Part shown: in pieces, positions 8,358-17,314 of the stretch
Numbering within the stretch: position 1 is the stretch's first letter
How the letters are laid out: the number at the start of each line of letters is the position of its first letter
From: Tidjanibacter sp.
Lineage (GTDB): Bacteria; Bacteroidota; Bacteroidia; Bacteroidales; Rikenellaceae
Length of the DNA stretch: 47,248 nt
Reading direction: 5' to 3'
Assembly: GCA_017936005.1 (NCBI GenBank)
Contig: JAGBGK010000036.1
Span: forward strand, 1 to 47,248
The notes under the pieces: model-generated
The model's database searches: none
What the model was told of the DNA's origin: nothing
What the model saw: only the letters and a program-made list of their open reading frames with translations
Translations under genes and position numbers: made by a program

Positions 8358-9689
8358 ATGAAACGACTCCTCACCCTTATCTCCCTGCTGATGGTAGCAC
8401 TCTCAATGAGTGCGCAGGCCGTGTTTTCACCCGTAGAACTAACCATTGACTCACCCACCGGCCTATACAACAGTGGCGAACAGGTGGTTGTCTATGGACG
8501 TTTGCTCGAAGAGTGCGACACTCCGCTCGACCTATCCATAATGGTCAACGGCACAGAGATTGAGAACAAAAACAGTGTAGCCCTCTCCACCGAGGCCCCC
8601 ACGCCTGTATGGAGCGGCAGTTTCACCGATGCCTCCTCTGTGATTGTTTCGGTCGGGCCACAAGGCGATAAGAAAAACCGTACAAGCATAGGTTGGGTTG
8701 TGGCCGCCGAGGAGTTTTCGCCCTCGTTTGAAACGCCTCGCGACCTTCGCCGTTTCTGGCGTAAACAGGTGCGCACGATGCGCCGTAGCGAGCCAAGCGT
8801 GAGCCTTACAGAGGTTTCTCTGCCCGACAAGGATGCAGAGGAATATGTCTGCTATGACCTCGAAATATCAATGCCCGAAGGTGCTCCCGTGAGAGGCTAT
8901 ATGGTCCTGCCACGCAACGCCCAAGAGCACTCGCTACCCATCACTCTATTCGCCCACGCAGCCGGCGTTCGCAAAGCACACTGCCAATCCACACCCGAGC
9001 GCGCCCTCCATTGGGCCAAACAAGGCTCCGGAACAATCGCCTTCGACATCAACGCACACGGCTATCTGAACGGACAACCACAGAGTTACTATGATGGACT
9101 CGAAAATGGCGAACTCAAAGGATACTCCAAATGGCCCATTGTGGACCACCAATCGTTCTACTTCCGCACAATGTTCCTGCGCCTTGTGCGCACCCTCGAC
9201 TACGCCACCACCTCACCCCTCTGGGACGGCGAGCGTGTTTTGGTCTATGGCGAGAGTCAGGGCGGAGCACAAGCAGCCGCACTCGCAGGCATAGACGAGA
9301 GGGTAACAATGGCGGTGATGAACGTGCCCGCAATGACCGACCTCGGAGGTGTGGTTGCCGGCCACAGCGCAGGTTGGCCACAGACCTACTCGCGCGGAGC
9401 TGCCGACACCTCCACAGCCGAAACATACAGCAAAATCCTTCCCTACTACGATGCAGCTCAATTGATTGGACTCTCCAAAGCCAAAATCGTTATGGAGGTG
9501 GGACTCATCGACCGAACCTGTCCGCCAGAGGGTGTGTGTGCGACATTCAACAACTCTCCCAGCACCGACAAAACGCTCCTCTCTTACCCCTACCGTCCCC
9601 ACACATCGGTAAATCCACGCTATCGTAGCGAATGGTTCGAGAAGGTGGAGAAGGTACGTCGCAACATCATTGCCGAGTACCTCAAATAG
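8358..9689 (+). CDS. Secreted acetyl xylan esterase-like (CE7-type) alpha/beta hydrolase
   Basis: A 443-aa protein with a Sec signal peptide (ends near SMSAQA), an N-terminal beta-rich Ig-like domain (about 20-130) and an alpha/beta-hydrolase domain. The nucleophile elbow is GESQGG with Ser300. The acid is probably the Asp in VGLIDRTCPP, a segment characteristic of CE7 acetyl xylan esterases, and the His lies in PYRPHTS near the C terminus. It likely removes acetyl groups from sugars in the periplasm or outside. It is convergent with the PUL operon and separated from it by a strong hairpin, so it is not a PUL operon member, though it could act on the same glycan. The ATG at 8358 begins the signal peptide; upstream in-frame codons do not encode one. 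Confidence 0.85.
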   Translation: MKRLLTLISLLMVALSMSAQAVFSPVELTIDSPTGLYNSGEQVVVYGRLLEECDTPLDLSIMVNGTEIENKNSVALSTEAPTPVWSGSFTDASSVIVSVGPQGDKKNRTSIGWVVAAEEFSPSFETPRDLRRFWRKQVRTMRRSEPSVSLTEVSLPDKDAEEYVCYDLEISMPEGAPVRGYMVLPRNAQEHSLPITLFAHAAGVRKAHCQSTPERALHWAKQGSGTIAFDINAHGYLNGQPQSYYDGLENGELKGYSKWPIVDHQSFYFRTMFLRLVRTLDYATTSPLWDGERVLVYGESQGGAQAAALAGIDERVTMAVMNVPAMTDLGGVVAGHSAGWPQTYSRGAADTSTAETYSKILPYYDAAQLIGLSKAKIVMEVGLIDRTCPPEGVCATFNNSPSTDKTLLSYPYRPHTSVNPRYRSEWFEKVEKVRRNIIAEYLK

Positions 9690-9720
9690 GCATACCGAGG
9701 GAAGCCTTACAGACACTTAA

Positions 9721-9780
9721 CGGGGGCTACTATCCCCCCTCCCGTCAGTACAGCCTGTCAGTACACCCCCATCAGTATAA
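9721..9780. repeat. Short GTCAGTAC-type direct repeats and G/C hairpin
   Basis: A small hairpin pairs GGGGG with CCCCC (9722-9738). It is followed by three near copies of GTCAGTAC (CCCGTCAGTACA, CTGTCAGTACA, CATCAGTATA). The stretch leads directly into the large terminator hairpin, whose arms repeat CCCCGTCAGG. Confidence 0.5.
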
Positions 9781-9814
9781 ATCACCCCCGTCAGGAACTC
9801 CTGACGGGGGTGAT
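9781..9814. terminator. Strong hairpin ending the PUL operon and the esterase gene
   Basis: A perfect 15-bp stem (9781-9795 with 9800-9814) with a 4-nt loop lies between two convergent genes. On the plus strand it is followed by TTGTTTGTTA and on the minus strand by TTATACTG, so the T-tail is better for the esterase direction. It is probably bidirectional. Confidence 0.8.
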
Positions 9815-9888
9815 TTGTTTGTTAGGATTTCATTCCGGACAGCCCCTGTTCTACATTCTCATCGAAGGCTGCCCACCGGCGGACATAC

Positions 9889-11082
9889 CTACTTTTTCTG
9901 AGGCACGATGCAGACACTCAGCCGGCTGTCGGCTCCGTGCCACATATTCTCCACCGTAAAGTTCATTGTGTCGCCTTTAATCATAAGGTTCTGCTGCGAC
10001 ATTGGCGAGAGGGTAATCTCTCGCTGACCCTCGGCTTTGAGCACGAAGGGTAGCGAAGAGTTGTTCACAAGCCTTATGAGTTTTTTGCCATCGGGCCTGT
10101 CGAGGATATCCTCGGCACTCACACAAGCCTCAAAGAGTGCTTTCAGGAGCGACTCCTCGCCTGCCATTGTACCAAACGAGTAGGCTATGGTGCGGCGCTC
10201 AGTGAGTGCTTCACGCACGCCCTCTTCGGTACACTCATTGGCCAAAATCATCGTAAAGTTGCGGATTTGTCCGTTGAGATAGAAGTCTGCTGTGGTGTTG
10301 TGGATGTCGGTGCTGGAAGCCATAAAGAACCCATATTTTTTGGCCCTCTCGATGGCCTTGGGATAGAACTCGTTGGTGTTCATAATCTCGATGCCATCGA
10401 TGAGTCCTTTCTCATAGACCCTCTGCTCAAACTCGTGCATTTCCAAACTCTCTCGTTTCCACCCGGGGTGGTTGTGCATAATGATGGCTCCTTGTGCGCG
10501 AGCGTTGAGGATGGATTTTTCGGGGTCGTCGTCGTAGATGGTATTGTTGTTTTTGGTGAAGAGGGCATTGAAGTGTCCGTAGAGTTCGGGCCTGCGGGTA
10601 ACTTCGATGCCTCGGATAACCATAATACCATAGTAGTTCAGACTCTTTTGCAGTCCATAGAAGGGTGCGTTGAGATCTACTTTGATGCCATTTTCATCGG
10701 CAATGGTCTTGCTTATGGCATAGTTCACCGGCTTGGTGCCTTTGGGCACATAACCGCGCAAGAACTTAATCATATCGGGCTCAAACTTACGCCATTCGAG
10801 GTGGTCGGTGATGGCCAAAATGTCGAGTCCGTCCATCCACGCCTCTCGGATGCGCATATCGGGCGAGAGGTGCCCATCGGAGAAGAAGGTGTGGGTGTGG
10901 AGGTCGGCTTTGAAGACCTTGTAACCATTGACATCGGGAATCACAATATTACGGCGCTCTACGGGGGTGCAGGCGGTGTGATGCAGGATGTCGGGGTTGA
11001 TGTTGTCCTGATAGTAGAGTTGTGCGCTTGCACCTTGGCAGAGGGCCACCACTCCGAGAAGTACCAATAGTATTTTCTTCAT
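9889..11082 (-). CDS. Secreted PHP-domain metallohydrolase, last gene of the PUL operon
   Basis: A 397-aa protein with a Sec signal peptide (ends GASAQ). The PHP-type trinuclear metal site is visible: DLHTHTFFSDG (His62, His64), ITDHLE (Asp93, His94), MHNHPGW and SSTDIHN. It resembles secreted Bacteroidota PHP phosphoesterases sometimes labelled Sb-PDE family, so phosphodiester or phosphomonoester hydrolysis is the best guess. It is the last gene of the PUL, 90 bp after the GH88 gene with a hairpin between them, and the operon's main terminator follows. No phosphate-bearing substrate is evident from the other genes, so its role in this locus is open; it may tailor a substituent on the glycan or its fragments. 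Confidence 0.8.
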   Translation of the reverse strand: MKKILLVLLGVVALCQGASAQLYYQDNINPDILHHTACTPVERRNIVIPDVNGYKVFKADLHTHTFFSDGHLSPDMRIREAWMDGLDILAITDHLEWRKFEPDMIKFLRGYVPKGTKPVNYAISKTIADENGIKVDLNAPFYGLQKSLNYYGIMVIRGIEVTRRPELYGHFNALFTKNNNTIYDDDPEKSILNARAQGAIIMHNHPGWKRESLEMHEFEQRVYEKGLIDGIEIMNTNEFYPKAIERAKKYGFFMASSTDIHNTTADFYLNGQIRNFTMILANECTEEGVREALTERRTIAYSFGTMAGEESLLKALFEACVSAEDILDRPDGKKLIRLVNNSSLPFVLKAEGQREITLSPMSQQNLMIKGDTMNFTVENMWHGADSRLSVCIVPQKK

Positions 11083-11113
11083 AAGGATAGGTTTTGTGTG
11101 GTTTTATGTTTGA

Positions 11114-11146
11114 CAATGGTGGTAACCTTGTGTGTTACCACCATTG
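11114..11146 (-). other. Intercistronic hairpin between GH88 and PHP genes
   Basis: A perfect 13-bp inverted repeat (11114-11126 with 11134-11146) with a 7-nt loop and no T-tract on either side. It lies inside the operon, so it is more likely an mRNA processing or stability element, or a partial attenuator that lowers PHP expression, than a full terminator. Confidence 0.5.
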
Positions 11147-11172
11147 CCTGCAATGCTTTGCGTTATGCGTTC

Positions 11173-12360
11173 CTACTCCCTACCGAGGGCCTGCCAACGC
11201 AGGAGGCCTTCCAAGAAGTAGTAGTCGGCATAGGTTAGAGGAACATCCACCTCGCCACCTGCGGGCTTGTGGCCCACGCCGTGTCGGAGAATGAAGTTGT
11301 TGTTGGTGCCGGGCTGTGCGAGATACTCATCGGAGGCGAGTGTGCGCAACTGCCTTTCGGCCACGGCGAGATAGGCCTCACTACGCTCGGGCACAAAACC
11401 GCTCAACTCGATGAGAGCTGAAGCCATAATGGCACCTGCCGAAGCATCTTGGAGGTCGTTGGGGATGTCGTGCGAGTTGAAATCCCAGTAGGGGATGCCG
11501 TCCTCGGGCAGATAGGGCAGAATCATCTCGGCCACCTTTGTTGCCTGTTTGAGGTAGGCTTGCTCTCCGGTCATACGATGCATCATTGTGAAGCCATAGA
11601 GTGCCCAAGCCTGACCACGAGCCCACCTCGACTCATCGGCGAAACCCTGCACTGTTTGTTTCTTGTTGATGCTACCATCTTTGGGATTGTAGTCCACGAG
11701 GTGATAGGTGCTGTAATCGCTGCGGAAGTGGTTTTTCATTGTGGTATTGGCGTGGGTTTTGGCAACGTGTTTGAGTTGCTCATCGCCATCACGATTGGCC
11801 ACCCACATAATGAGTTCAAGGTTCATCATATTGTCGATGATAACGGGGAAGTCCCACAACTCTTTTTTGAAGTCCCAACTACGGAGCGAGCCGATGGTGG
11901 GGTTGAAACGGCTTGCGAGCGACTTTGCGCCATTGCGGAGCACGGGAACATAGTCCTCGTTGCCGGTCAGACGGTAGCCGTTGCCATAGCTGCAAAAGAG
12001 TTGGAAGCCCACATCGTGGTCGGTAGTTACCCACTGCAAGGGGTCGAGTTTGAGTGTGTGCTTCTCGGCCAGAGCCTTGATTTCCTCATCTTTGGTGTAC
12101 TCATAGATGTACCACATCGAGCCGGGGTAGAAGCCGCTGCACCACCAGTAGATGTCGGTGTGTACGAAACGGTTGCGCTCGAAAGTTCGGGGACAACGTC
12201 CCTCGGGAAGAGTGGCGTCCATATTTTTGCAATGTGCGGCAGCCACCTCCATCACCTCTTTGGTGATTTGCTCCATACTCTTCTCCCCGCTTTGCGTCCC
12301 CACACAAGAGATGGACGCAAGCGAGAAGATAGCCAGAGCGGTGATAAACAGTTTTTTCAT
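11173..12360 (-). CDS. GH88 unsaturated glucuronyl hydrolase, lipoprotein
   Basis: A 395-aa (alpha/alpha)6-barrel glycosidase that removes the 4,5-unsaturated uronic acid left at the non-reducing end by polysaccharide lyases. Catalytic residues by comparison with Bacillus GL1 UGL: Asp116 in DHDVGF and Asp176 in IDNMMNLE. WARGQAWALYGF and the TYADYYFLEGLLRW C-terminus are standard for GH88. A lipoprotein signal (ASISC, Cys19) anchors it, probably to the periplasmic face. It follows lyase 1 by 30 bp. Its presence is the best evidence that the operon targets a uronic-acid polymer cut by beta-elimination. Whether it accepts sulfated products cannot be told. Confidence 0.93.
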   Translation of the reverse strand: MKKLFITALAIFSLASISCVGTQSGEKSMEQITKEVMEVAAAHCKNMDATLPEGRCPRTFERNRFVHTDIYWWCSGFYPGSMWYIYEYTKDEEIKALAEKHTLKLDPLQWVTTDHDVGFQLFCSYGNGYRLTGNEDYVPVLRNGAKSLASRFNPTIGSLRSWDFKKELWDFPVIIDNMMNLELIMWVANRDGDEQLKHVAKTHANTTMKNHFRSDYSTYHLVDYNPKDGSINKKQTVQGFADESRWARGQAWALYGFTMMHRMTGEQAYLKQATKVAEMILPYLPEDGIPYWDFNSHDIPNDLQDASAGAIMASALIELSGFVPERSEAYLAVAERQLRTLASDEYLAQPGTNNNFILRHGVGHKPAGGEVDVPLTYADYYFLEGLLRWQALGRE

Positions 12361-12390
12361 CGCTTTGAGTTGTTTGTTTGTAGTTATTTC

Positions 12391-15186
12391 CTATTTAAAC
12401 TGCCACTGAACATAAACTTGGTCACCAACAGCAAAGTCGCCTTGGAAACCAATGCGGTGGTAGCCGGCAAGTTCACCCGTCAGTTCCTCCACAAATGGAG
12501 CCATAGTCATCTTGGTCTTGTCGGCACACTCCATCATTGTTGTCGTTCCGTTATTTACAATCTTACAGTTGGCCGACACAAATTTAATACGCATCTCAAC
12601 CCCATTTTGTACAAGTTTGAGGTTTGTGCCCATATTGGTTACCGCCACCGCAGGAGGAGTGATAATCTGCCAACGATAGGTGCAAGCCTTCTGAACTTGG
12701 AACTTGTCATAAACGGTCAGGTAGCCCACAGCATTACCCTTGGAGTCGTTGAACATATAGTCGCGTACCATATTGTCGGCACCAATACCAAGAATGTACT
12801 TATTGGCCTTTGAGCCCTCTTTCTCGATACCACAAAGTTGCCAACGAGTGTAATATTTTCCTGTTGTTCCCCATGGGCTATCCTTCCAAGAGTCATCGAG
12901 GAATGTTTTACCATTATTGTGAGAGGGAACCCAAGTGGCACCTCCGTCAGTACTGATATTGGGTACGTTGTGGTTGTAGTTGTTGTAGCGTGCAACATTC
13001 CATCTCTGCGAAGTGATGGCATAGTCCCAGAATTTTGCACCAATCTCATTAGCATAGGCAGCCTCATCGCCACCACCGAGGTCGCACACCCAACGCATAC
13101 CTTTGTAGTCATAGACAAACGAGCCACCATCCTTCTGTGCACGGTTTGTGTTGGCACGACCACCCTTGATACCGATGTAGGCTTGTGCATTGTAGGTGGC
13201 CTCATTCTCGGGGGTGATAATCATTACGGCAGGCATACCGGTTGCGCTCACACCATCCTCGGCCATAAAGTAGGCACTCTTTGCACCTGCGTTAGGTGCA
13301 GCGGGAGTGGCGGTTGCCTGACTTGCATCCATCAGAGCAAAGATGGTGGGCAGCAGGCGGAATTCGCTGAAACTCTCCTTGTAGGCACCCTTGTCATAGA
13401 GTTGCTTCTCGTTGTAGAGCAGATTTACGTCTTTCTCCTTGCGAGCAAAGAACCAGTTGGGCAATTTGGGCTCCCACTCTTCCTGTGCATCGCCATAGTT
13501 GAATACTTTACCCGAGGAGCCAATCATAAAGAGGGCCCAAGTTGCACTTCCTGCCAAACCGGTGCTCTTGGTATAAAGACCACCATCGGTGGCAAAGATT
13601 TTCTCCAAGGCGGTGATGAGGATGGCCTCATAGGTGGTCGAGTGTGCCCAGTGGTCATAGCCCTCATTGTAGGCACCATAAACATCGTAGGGCACAAAGC
13701 CACTTGCAAGGTTGGCAGCCACAGCACCATCAACGAGGGCAGCGGCAGCAGCCTTACCCTTCTCGTAGGTGGCCAAACCTGCCAACACGGCAGCCGAGTT
13801 GCAGATGGCATTGGTGGAGTTGTTGGTGGTGGAGGTGAGGGTGGCGGCGTTGGTGGTCAGTGCCTCCAAAGCGGCCTCACGAGTGGTGGCATTCAGGTCG
13901 TAGTGCAACCAGTCGTAGCCCAAAGCCACTGCGGTAGTCAGTTCGGCCACATCGATAATCCAGTTCTCGCTATTCCAATCGGTCCAACCACACACAGTGT
14001 TGATGTCCTTCTCGGCCTGAATGAGATACTCGGCCTTATTGGTCATTCGGTAGCCATAGGAGAGGAACAAAATACGCTCCAAAGCCTTCTCGCTGACGGC
14101 GGTCAAACGATTGTAGACCAAAGCCTTGCTCAAATCGCCCTCGCCCAAAATCTCCTCGCAACGAGCCAAAATGGTTTCGTGGAATTGTTTGGCCACAGCA
14201 TTGGTCTGCACGGTGGTTTTCAGGGTTTTGAGGTCGTCTGCGTTGATGAGCAAGCGGGGGTGAGCCGCAGCCTCCAATTTGGCATAGTCGAAGGTGCCGG
14301 TGGGGGTAGCCGAAGTGTCATCGGCACTCTCGCCTGCGAGCCCGTCAATGGCAATCACTGCTTGGCTGCCTGCGGGCAGACCTGCTGCGGGCACAGCCTT
14401 CTTGAAAATCTCCTCGCCATTGAGCACAATGGCCAAGGTCTTGCCTGCGTGGCCCGGGGTAACGGGCACATAGAGGGTGGTTGCGGTGGTCGAAATCACC
14501 TCGGGGCCCTCCACGACAGTGGTGTTGCTACCGCTATTGAGAGTGAGAGCACCGTTGGTGAGGTTTAGAGTGCCCTCGCCATTGATTTTCTCTCCCTCCT
14601 CGGCAACCACTTCAAGGCTCTCCACAGCCAGAGTGCCACCAGCAGTCGAAAGGCGCACCTCCAACACTGCCAATGCGTGGGCGAAATTAAGACCAACGCC
14701 ATCAGCCTTTACACTGGTGGCCGAAGCATAGAGCAGGTCGGCAGCAGCAGCCTCGGCCAACGAACCATCGGTGGTAGCAGGCACCGCAAAGGGTACAGCA
14801 TCCACAGTGGCAGCCTCGGCATCATAGGGATAGTAGGCATAGAAAGCGTGCTCGCTACTCTCGTCTTTCCACGAGATGGGCGAAGTGGAGGTAAAGTGTA
14901 CCTGTGCGCCCTCCTCGGCGGGAGTGTAGAGAACATTGACACTCTCGGTGAGAGTCTCGAAGATACCGATTTGGTCGGCACTCTTCCAAGTGGTGGCCAA
15001 CACGCCACCATTTTCGGCATTGGGTGTGAGCAGAGTGCGTGAGCAGTCGGTTGCCACGCCCTCAAACACCACCGCACCGGCGGGGAGATTGGTCTCGGGA
15101 CCAATCTCCTCTGCGGGTTCGTTTACGCAGGCGAAAGCCACCATTGCGGCTCCCAACACTGCTATGTATTTCACAAACTTTTTCAT
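12391..15186 (-). CDS. Lyase 1: fimbrillin-like domain fused to a heparinase II/III-like protein lacking catalytic residues
   Basis: A 931-aa lipoprotein (Cys20 in AFAC, then acidic residues, suggesting surface export). Residues ~35-290 look like an Mfa/FimA-type fimbrillin domain: SRTLLTP, WKSADQIGIF, the FYAYYPYD segment and FAHALAVLEV. After a DDTSATP linker comes a heparinase II/III-like alpha-toroid (~300-600) and beta-sandwich (~620-931). Compared with Pedobacter heparinase II from memory, Asn459 is kept in the N/H202 position, but the Tyr257 equivalent is His512 (EGYDHW) and the His406/His408 pair is Arg682/Gln684. The Asp and last His of the metal site remain. It is most similar to lyase 2. 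It is probably not a lyase by the usual mechanism; a surface glycan-binding role is inferred. Confidence 0.8.
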   Translation of the reverse strand: MKKFVKYIAVLGAAMVAFACVNEPAEEIGPETNLPAGAVVFEGVATDCSRTLLTPNAENGGVLATTWKSADQIGIFETLTESVNVLYTPAEEGAQVHFTSTSPISWKDESSEHAFYAYYPYDAEAATVDAVPFAVPATTDGSLAEAAAADLLYASATSVKADGVGLNFAHALAVLEVRLSTAGGTLAVESLEVVAEEGEKINGEGTLNLTNGALTLNSGSNTTVVEGPEVISTTATTLYVPVTPGHAGKTLAIVLNGEEIFKKAVPAAGLPAGSQAVIAIDGLAGESADDTSATPTGTFDYAKLEAAAHPRLLINADDLKTLKTTVQTNAVAKQFHETILARCEEILGEGDLSKALVYNRLTAVSEKALERILFLSYGYRMTNKAEYLIQAEKDINTVCGWTDWNSENWIIDVAELTTAVALGYDWLHYDLNATTREAALEALTTNAATLTSTTNNSTNAICNSAAVLAGLATYEKGKAAAAALVDGAVAANLASGFVPYDVYGAYNEGYDHWAHSTTYEAILITALEKIFATDGGLYTKSTGLAGSATWALFMIGSSGKVFNYGDAQEEWEPKLPNWFFARKEKDVNLLYNEKQLYDKGAYKESFSEFRLLPTIFALMDASQATATPAAPNAGAKSAYFMAEDGVSATGMPAVMIITPENEATYNAQAYIGIKGGRANTNRAQKDGGSFVYDYKGMRWVCDLGGGDEAAYANEIGAKFWDYAITSQRWNVARYNNYNHNVPNISTDGGATWVPSHNNGKTFLDDSWKDSPWGTTGKYYTRWQLCGIEKEGSKANKYILGIGADNMVRDYMFNDSKGNAVGYLTVYDKFQVQKACTYRWQIITPPAVAVTNMGTNLKLVQNGVEMRIKFVSANCKIVNNGTTTMMECADKTKMTMAPFVEELTGELAGYHRIGFQGDFAVGDQVYVQWQFK

Positions 15187-15226
15187 TACAATATATAAGC
15201 TCTATCGGGTTAGTTGCTCTTTGGAC

Positions 15227-17278
15227 CTATTTCTCGGGGAAGGAAACGTGGAGTTTAACCTCATCGCCCTTTACAAAGTTACCCTCGAAACCAATCACGT
15301 GGTAGCCCTCAAACTCGCCGGTCAGAGGCTCAACAAAGGCAACCATTTTGGGATTGTCGTTGGTGTTAACCTTCATCTGCTCGCCATTGAGATAGCAGTT
15401 CTTGGTGGTCAGTTTCAGACGGCGGCTGGTGCCATCGGGCATAGTGAGTTTAACGTTGGTAATACCCATTGCCTGAACGACAATCTCTTTGGGAACAACA
15501 CACTGCCAACGGTAGGTGCAATCTTTCAGCACGTCAAACTTCTCCCAGATGCTCAACTGGCCGGCAGCATTAAACTGGAAGTCGCGCTCCAAAGGCCTTG
15601 TGGCATCATCAATGCGGGAAACATAGGGAGCAGCATTGTCGCTATTGACGCCACCCATATTCCAACGAGTGTAGTTCTTGCCGTTCGCACCCCAAGGACT
15701 GTCGGCCCATTCGGTGTTGAGAGTGGTCATACCATCGGTAGCAGCGGTGGGTTTGGTGGTTGCGCCAACCTCATAGAAGTTGGGCACGTTGTGGGCCAAG
15801 TTGCTGTATGCCCAAGCGGAGGTCCACCTTGCCGAACCGGTAGCGTAGTTGTGGTAGTCGGCACCGGCAGCCTCGGCATAGGCAGCCTCGTTGCCTGCGC
15901 CCAAGTCGGTTACAAGGCGAACACCCTTGTAGTCATACACAAACGAGCCATTGTCCTGGTGGCCGTTGTAGCCGTTGGCAGAGCCACCCTTCACAGCGTA
16001 GTAGGAATCAACGCCCTCACCGGTGGAGAACACTGCAACGAAAGCCATACCATCGGCAGCCTCGCCATTGTTGTCGCAATACCAGTAGTGGCTGGTGGGA
16101 GCAGCAGGAATCTTGGTTGCCTGTGCGGGGTCCATCAGTGCAAAAATTGCGGGCAACAAGCGGTACTCGCTGAAACGGCCCTTGTAGGAGACGCCATCGT
16201 TGTAGAGTTTCTTCTCAACGTGGAGATACTTGGTGTCGTTCTCCTTGCGAGCGAAGAACCAGTTGGCCAGTTTGGGCTCGGCCTTCTCCTGTGCGTTGCC
16301 ATAGTTGAACACATTGCCCGAGGTACCAACCATAAAGAGAGCCCACTCGGCACTCTTAACAAACGACTCGCTGGTAGCATACAAACCACCATCGTTGGCA
16401 AACACGGCCTCCAATGCGCTAATCAACATAGCCTCATAGGTGGTGGCGTGTGCCCAGATGTCGTAACCCTCAACATAGGCGCCTGCGTGGCCATAGGGTG
16501 CAAAACCGCCCTTCTTGTTGGCAGCCACTGCATCGTCAAGCAGTTTTGCTGCGGTAGCCTTGCTACCATCGTCATACATTGCCAATGCAGCCAAACCAGC
16601 AGCAGCGTTGCAGATGGCATTGGTGGAGTTCTCTGCCTCGGTAACGAGTGCAGGAGCGTGTGCTTTCAGTGCAGCCAAAGCAGCCGTGCGGGTTGCCTCG
16701 CTAAGGTTGTCGTAGAGCCAGTCGTAGCCCAAAGCCACAGCAGCGGTGAGTTCGGCAGCATCAATAACATAGTTCTCGCCATTCCAATCGGTCCAACCAC
16801 ACACAGCATTGATATCTTTCTCGGCCTGAGTGAGATACTCGGCTTTCTGGGTGGTACGGTAGCCATAGGAGAGGAAGAAAATGCGCTCCAAGGCCTTCTC
16901 AGCCACGGTGGTCAGGCGTTTGTTCACCAAATCATTGGCAAGGTTGCCCTCGGTGAGAATCTCGTCGCAACGCTCCATAATGCTGGTGTTGAAAATCTTT
17001 GCAGCAGGATTGCTGGCCAAAGCACCCGATTGGAGTGCAGTCATAGCCTCGGCAGAGATGAGCACGCGAGGGTGAGCAACAGCATCGAGTTTGGTGTAGT
17101 CAAACGAGCCCGTAGGAGTTGCCTCACCGCTGGGGCCTGGTGTGGGTTTGTCGGGGTCGGGGGTAGGTTTGACATCTTCCTTACCGGGGTCTTGGGGGTC
17201 TTTAATCTCGGGATCCTCACAAGAAACCATTGTTAAGGCAGCCAAAAGTGCGACAGCAAAAATTGAAATTTTTTTCAT
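15227..17278 (-). CDS. Lyase 2: heparinase II/III-like lipoprotein, catalytic Tyr and His replaced
   Basis: A 683-aa lipoprotein (Cys20 in MVSC). An acidic Pro-rich linker (DPGKEDVKPTPDPDKPTPGPS) precedes the GSFDYTKLDAVAHPR start of the lyase fold, followed by an alpha-toroid of about 330 residues and beta-sandwich domains. Asn220 (NSTNAICN) is kept. The position of catalytic Tyr257 of heparinase II is Ile274 (EGYDIW). The His406 position is Asn438, while the metal-binding His440 and Asp/His partners (VTDLG, AHNVP) are retained. It therefore looks like a metal-binding but catalytically impaired paralogue. It shares its replaced motifs and C-terminal region (CTYRWQ, EPLTGE..GYH.IGF) with lyase 1, so the two stem from one duplication. 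A binding or accessory role is inferred. Confidence 0.82.
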   Translation of the reverse strand: MKKISIFAVALLAALTMVSCEDPEIKDPQDPGKEDVKPTPDPDKPTPGPSGEATPTGSFDYTKLDAVAHPRVLISAEAMTALQSGALASNPAAKIFNTSIMERCDEILTEGNLANDLVNKRLTTVAEKALERIFFLSYGYRTTQKAEYLTQAEKDINAVCGWTDWNGENYVIDAAELTAAVALGYDWLYDNLSEATRTAALAALKAHAPALVTEAENSTNAICNAAAGLAALAMYDDGSKATAAKLLDDAVAANKKGGFAPYGHAGAYVEGYDIWAHATTYEAMLISALEAVFANDGGLYATSESFVKSAEWALFMVGTSGNVFNYGNAQEKAEPKLANWFFARKENDTKYLHVEKKLYNDGVSYKGRFSEYRLLPAIFALMDPAQATKIPAAPTSHYWYCDNNGEAADGMAFVAVFSTGEGVDSYYAVKGGSANGYNGHQDNGSFVYDYKGVRLVTDLGAGNEAAYAEAAGADYHNYATGSARWTSAWAYSNLAHNVPNFYEVGATTKPTAATDGMTTLNTEWADSPWGANGKNYTRWNMGGVNSDNAAPYVSRIDDATRPLERDFQFNAAGQLSIWEKFDVLKDCTYRWQCVVPKEIVVQAMGITNVKLTMPDGTSRRLKLTTKNCYLNGEQMKVNTNDNPKMVAFVEPLTGEFEGYHVIGFEGNFVKGDEVKLHVSFPEK

Positions 17279-17314
17279 ACTGTTATTCGTTTTTTTAGAT
17301 TAGTTTTTTTTTTG

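Noticed and set aside
8358..9689. Esterase as a member of the PUL operon
   Set aside because: It is on the opposite strand, convergent with the operon end, and separated by a 15-bp-stem terminator. Only a functional link remains possible.
12391..17278. Lyases 1 and 2 as decaying pseudogenes
   Set aside because: Both frames are full length with intact lipoprotein signals, no stops or frameshifts, and only selected active-site positions changed, which argues against random decay.
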